Source of the DNA: Planctomycetaceae bacterium
GTDB lineage: Bacteria; Planctomycetota; Planctomycetia; Pirellulales; Lacipirellulaceae
Length of the DNA stretch: 64,000 bases
NCBI GenBank assembly: GCA_003233055.1
Contig: QIKP01000039.1
Coordinates: 79,138 to 143,137 of the forward strand
Direction: 5' to 3'
This document shows positions 63,812-64,000 of this stretch, piece by piece. Position 1 is the first letter of the stretch. The number at the start of each line of letters is the position of its first letter. A program made the translations under genes and the position numbers. The notes under the pieces are model-generated. The model was not told where the DNA came from. It did not search any database and saw nothing but the letters and a program-made list of their open reading frames with translations.

Positions 63812-64000
63812 CGCAACGCAGGAAGGCAACGTAGGAAAGGATCAAGGAGCCACAGGAACGCGAACCTATCTTGCACTTTTGGACCGAGCCCGTCGATAGG
63901 CCAGCGCGAGCAGGAGAACTGCAAAGTCAGGAATTAAGCATCTGTAGGCCGATGGCAGGTCTCCAGGCGACATAGTCGGCAGCAGCTCGGACGGGGAGAT
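63812..64000. other. Right-edge segment
   Basis: On the minus strand a reading frame is open from the window edge to TAG at 63866-63868, with a hydrophobic then basic end (IPDFAVLLLALAYRRARSKS) like a PEP-CTERM or membrane-anchor tail; it could be the 3' end of a gene. The same DNA contains a cobalamin-riboswitch-like terminus at 63949-63963, so coding status is uncertain. Confidence 0.35.
63940..64000 (-). promoter_or_regulatory. Possible 3' end of a second cobalamin riboswitch (truncated)
   Basis: On the minus strand the text reads GCCTGGAGACCTGCC (63949-63963), which differs from the consensus GCCAGGAGACCTGCC by one base. The 5' core lies beyond the window edge, so the call cannot be completed. 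It would be transcribed toward the BRCT-MerR-TPR gene. A short coding interpretation of the same DNA exists. Confidence 0.4.

Noticed and set aside
1..64000. CRISPR arrays, rRNA, tRNA, phage or transposase genes
   Set aside because: I looked for regular spaced repeats, tRNA T-loop patterns and recognisable transposase or phage proteins and saw none. A tRNA scan by software could still reveal something I missed by eye.

Overview
The window reads as a high-GC chromosomal segment of a planctomycete, most likely a Pirellulales-type bacterium. The basis is family content: a DUF1559 prepilin-like protein with an H-X9-DG motif, PEP-CTERM surface proteins with a dockerin-like segment, a YTV-repeat cell-wall protein, an ECF sigma factor with a large membrane anti-sigma protein, many short planctomycete-type hypothetical proteins, and abundant dispersed palindromes. 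Genes are mostly single or in short runs on both strands. I found no rRNA, convincing tRNA, CRISPR array, transposase or prophage.

Layout. 0.2-4.6 kb: RND efflux pump and its lipoprotein adaptor, translationally coupled. 4.7-9.1 kb: TIGR01777 epimerase, an FGE-fold protein without the catalytic cysteines, a rhomboid protease and a coiled-coil membrane protein. 9.2-10.4 kb: bioF. 10.7-14.4 kb: ECF sigma and anti-sigma, a CDGSH protein and a hypothetical. 14.4-18.7 kb: sulfotransferase, a hypothetical and tex. 18.9-23.0 kb: small hypothetical, PDZ protein, polytopic membrane protein, Nudix hydrolase and lipoate ligase-like protein. 23.4-26.3 kb: YTV wall protein, a decayed ParE-type toxin with its antitoxin, and two small secreted aromatic-rich proteins. 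26.7-30.7 kb: DNA topoisomerase VI subunits B and A with two small cargo ORFs between them. 31.2-36.7 kb: GH57 enzyme, bioD coupled to a shikimate dehydrogenase-like pseudoenzyme, a membrane protein and a methyltransferase. 36.7-39.85 kb: a cobalamin riboswitch followed by a prepilin-like gene and an ORF that joins two complete PEP-CTERM surface proteins. 40.2-43.0 kb: metal permease with HMA domain and an RpoD-like sigma factor. 44.0-47.0 kb: zinc-ribbon-like membrane protein, predicted nuclease and homoserine dehydrogenase. 47.2-54.5 kb: leuS, glgC, a YwqK/MORN-like protein and ftsH. 54.6-63.8 kb: moaB-like, HEAT-repeat protein, DegT aminotransferase, a second predicted nuclease, hisS, YkgJ-type protein and a BRCT-MerR-TPR protein, with MITE-like repeats between them. 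The right edge carries what may be the 3' end of a second cobalamin riboswitch.

The strongest candidate for a little-described system is the minus-strand unit at 39.85-36.7 kb (possibly to 35.9 kb). A clear cobalamin riboswitch appears to control secreted, surface-sorted proteins rather than B12 synthesis enzymes or a TonB receptor, which suggests a planctomycete surface module for capturing or handling corrinoids. Also notable are a bacterial topoisomerase VI locus split by cargo, two apparent pseudoenzymes with lost catalytic residues, and several families of dispersed palindromic or MITE-like repeats that sit in most intergenic gaps and sometimes run into coding sequence.
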